Shown: one piece after another, positions 63,754-64,000 of the stretch | Layout of the letters: the number at the start of each line of letters is the position of its first letter | Numbering within the stretch: the stretch's first letter is position 1 | From: Aliiglaciecola sp041538045 | Lineage (GTDB): Bacteria; Pseudomonadota; Gammaproteobacteria; Enterobacterales; Alteromonadaceae | Direction of reading: 5' to 3' | NCBI RefSeq assembly: GCF_041538045.1 | Contig: NZ_JBGOSE010000007.1 | Span: 124,001 to 188,000 of the forward strand | Length of the DNA: 64,000 nucleotides | Notes under the pieces: model-generated | The model's database searches: none | The model's input: the letters and a program-made list of their open reading frames with translations, nothing else | Told to the model about the DNA's origin: nothing | Made by a program: the position numbers and the translations under genes

Positions 63754-64000
63754 TTACAACCTACCTGAACAATAGCCATCTAATTCGCAGCGAGAACTTT
63801 CTCTGCCATTACCCGACTGTTTCATACCACCAAAAGGAGCAGCGGCATTTGATATCGCTCCTTCATTAATTCCGACCATGCCAAACTCTAGGGCTCTAGC
63901 AACACGGAATATACGACCTACATCGCGACTATAAAAATAGGCCGCTAAGCCGTATTCAGTAGTATTGGTTAATTCTATTACTTGTCTTTCATCTTCAAAT
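63754..64000 (-). CDS. Aldehyde dehydrogenase (succinate-semialdehyde type), C-terminal part, cut by window edge
   Basis: The last 82 codons of an NAD(P)-dependent aldehyde dehydrogenase are present. The segment TEYGLAAYFYSRDVGRIFRV, followed by EFGMVGINEGAISNAAAPFG and GMKQSGNGRES, is typical of the GabD (succinate-semialdehyde dehydrogenase) group. The catalytic Cys and Glu lie outside the window. The end is unusual: after GRESSR it reads CELDGYCSGRL and stops, whereas relatives have a YGIxxYLxxKY tail. This may be natural divergence or a late frameshift. Confidence 0.85.
   Translation of the reverse strand, partial: FEDERQVIELTNTTEYGLAAYFYSRDVGRIFRVARALEFGMVGINEGAISNAAAPFGGMKQSGNGRESSRCELDGYCSGRL

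Overview
The window looks like a chromosomal segment of a marine gammaproteobacterium of the Alteromonadaceae (Paraglaciecola/Glaciecola/Alteromonas type). This rests on the divergent pepA / lptF-lptG core block, four large TonB-dependent receptors, a TonB2-type energising operon with DUF3450 and TtpC-like proteins, DUF2780 and DUF748 proteins, and sugar-acid catabolic genes. The genus is inferred from gene content only.

Layout. 1-3.3 kb: core genes pepA (cut by the window edge), lptF and lptG. 3.3-8.4 kb: a co-directional purine scavenging set of permease, NUP-family lipoprotein and TonB-dependent receptor. 8.7-12.9 kb: an RDD protein, a UxuR/ExuR-like GntR regulator divergent from kdgK, and two unknown genes. 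13.1 kb: tRNA-Leu(CAA) with promoter and terminator. 13.2-22 kb: an accessory zone built of modules separated by clusters of an 18-bp palindrome (CATGGCCTRAAGGCCATG). The first module (DUF488, HPP, LysR, fused remnants of hmp and norR) lies between two copies of a roughly 240-bp repeat. The second is a DUF4157 polymorphic-toxin-like gene with a downstream partner. 22-28.5 kb: an aromatic amine dehydrogenase locus (aauB-E-D-A plus two c-type cytochromes) with its own receptor. 28.8-37.1 kb: a piuC/siderophore receptor pair facing a six-gene TonB2-type operon across a Fur-box-like site. 37.4-42.5 kb: DUF2780, DUF748 (frameshifted near its end) and an NHL beta-propeller protein.

42.7-58.7 kb is a uronate/sugar-acid locus: an Nramp-like transporter (broken), a ManA-like isomerase, uxuA, a divergent 1000-residue TonB receptor (broken by one stop codon), a DUF885 lipoprotein, an unknown lipoprotein, a sodium:solute symporter, a Gfo/Idh/MocA dehydrogenase, manD/rspA (broken by a deletion) and a LacI regulator beside a perfect 16-bp palindrome. 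59-64 kb: D-amino-acid aminotransferase, a YkvI-like transporter, SulP, a tandem universal stress protein and the end of an aldehyde dehydrogenase gene.

How the parts work together. UxuA would convert mannonate to 2-keto-3-deoxygluconate and KdgK, 35 kb away, would phosphorylate it. Palindromes resembling the UxuR/ExuR box lie both beside the GntR regulator and between uxuA and its divergent receptor, so one regulator may link the two loci. The piu pair and the TonB2 operon would together import iron chelates. The aau genes would oxidise aromatic amines in the periplasm and pass electrons to the neighbouring cytochromes.

The most notable features are gene decay and modular turnover. One deletion appears to have removed the shared promoter and both 5' ends of a divergent hmp/norR pair. 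Three genes of the uronate locus are broken independently. Two of the frameshifts are one-base losses in T/A homopolymers and could be assembly errors.
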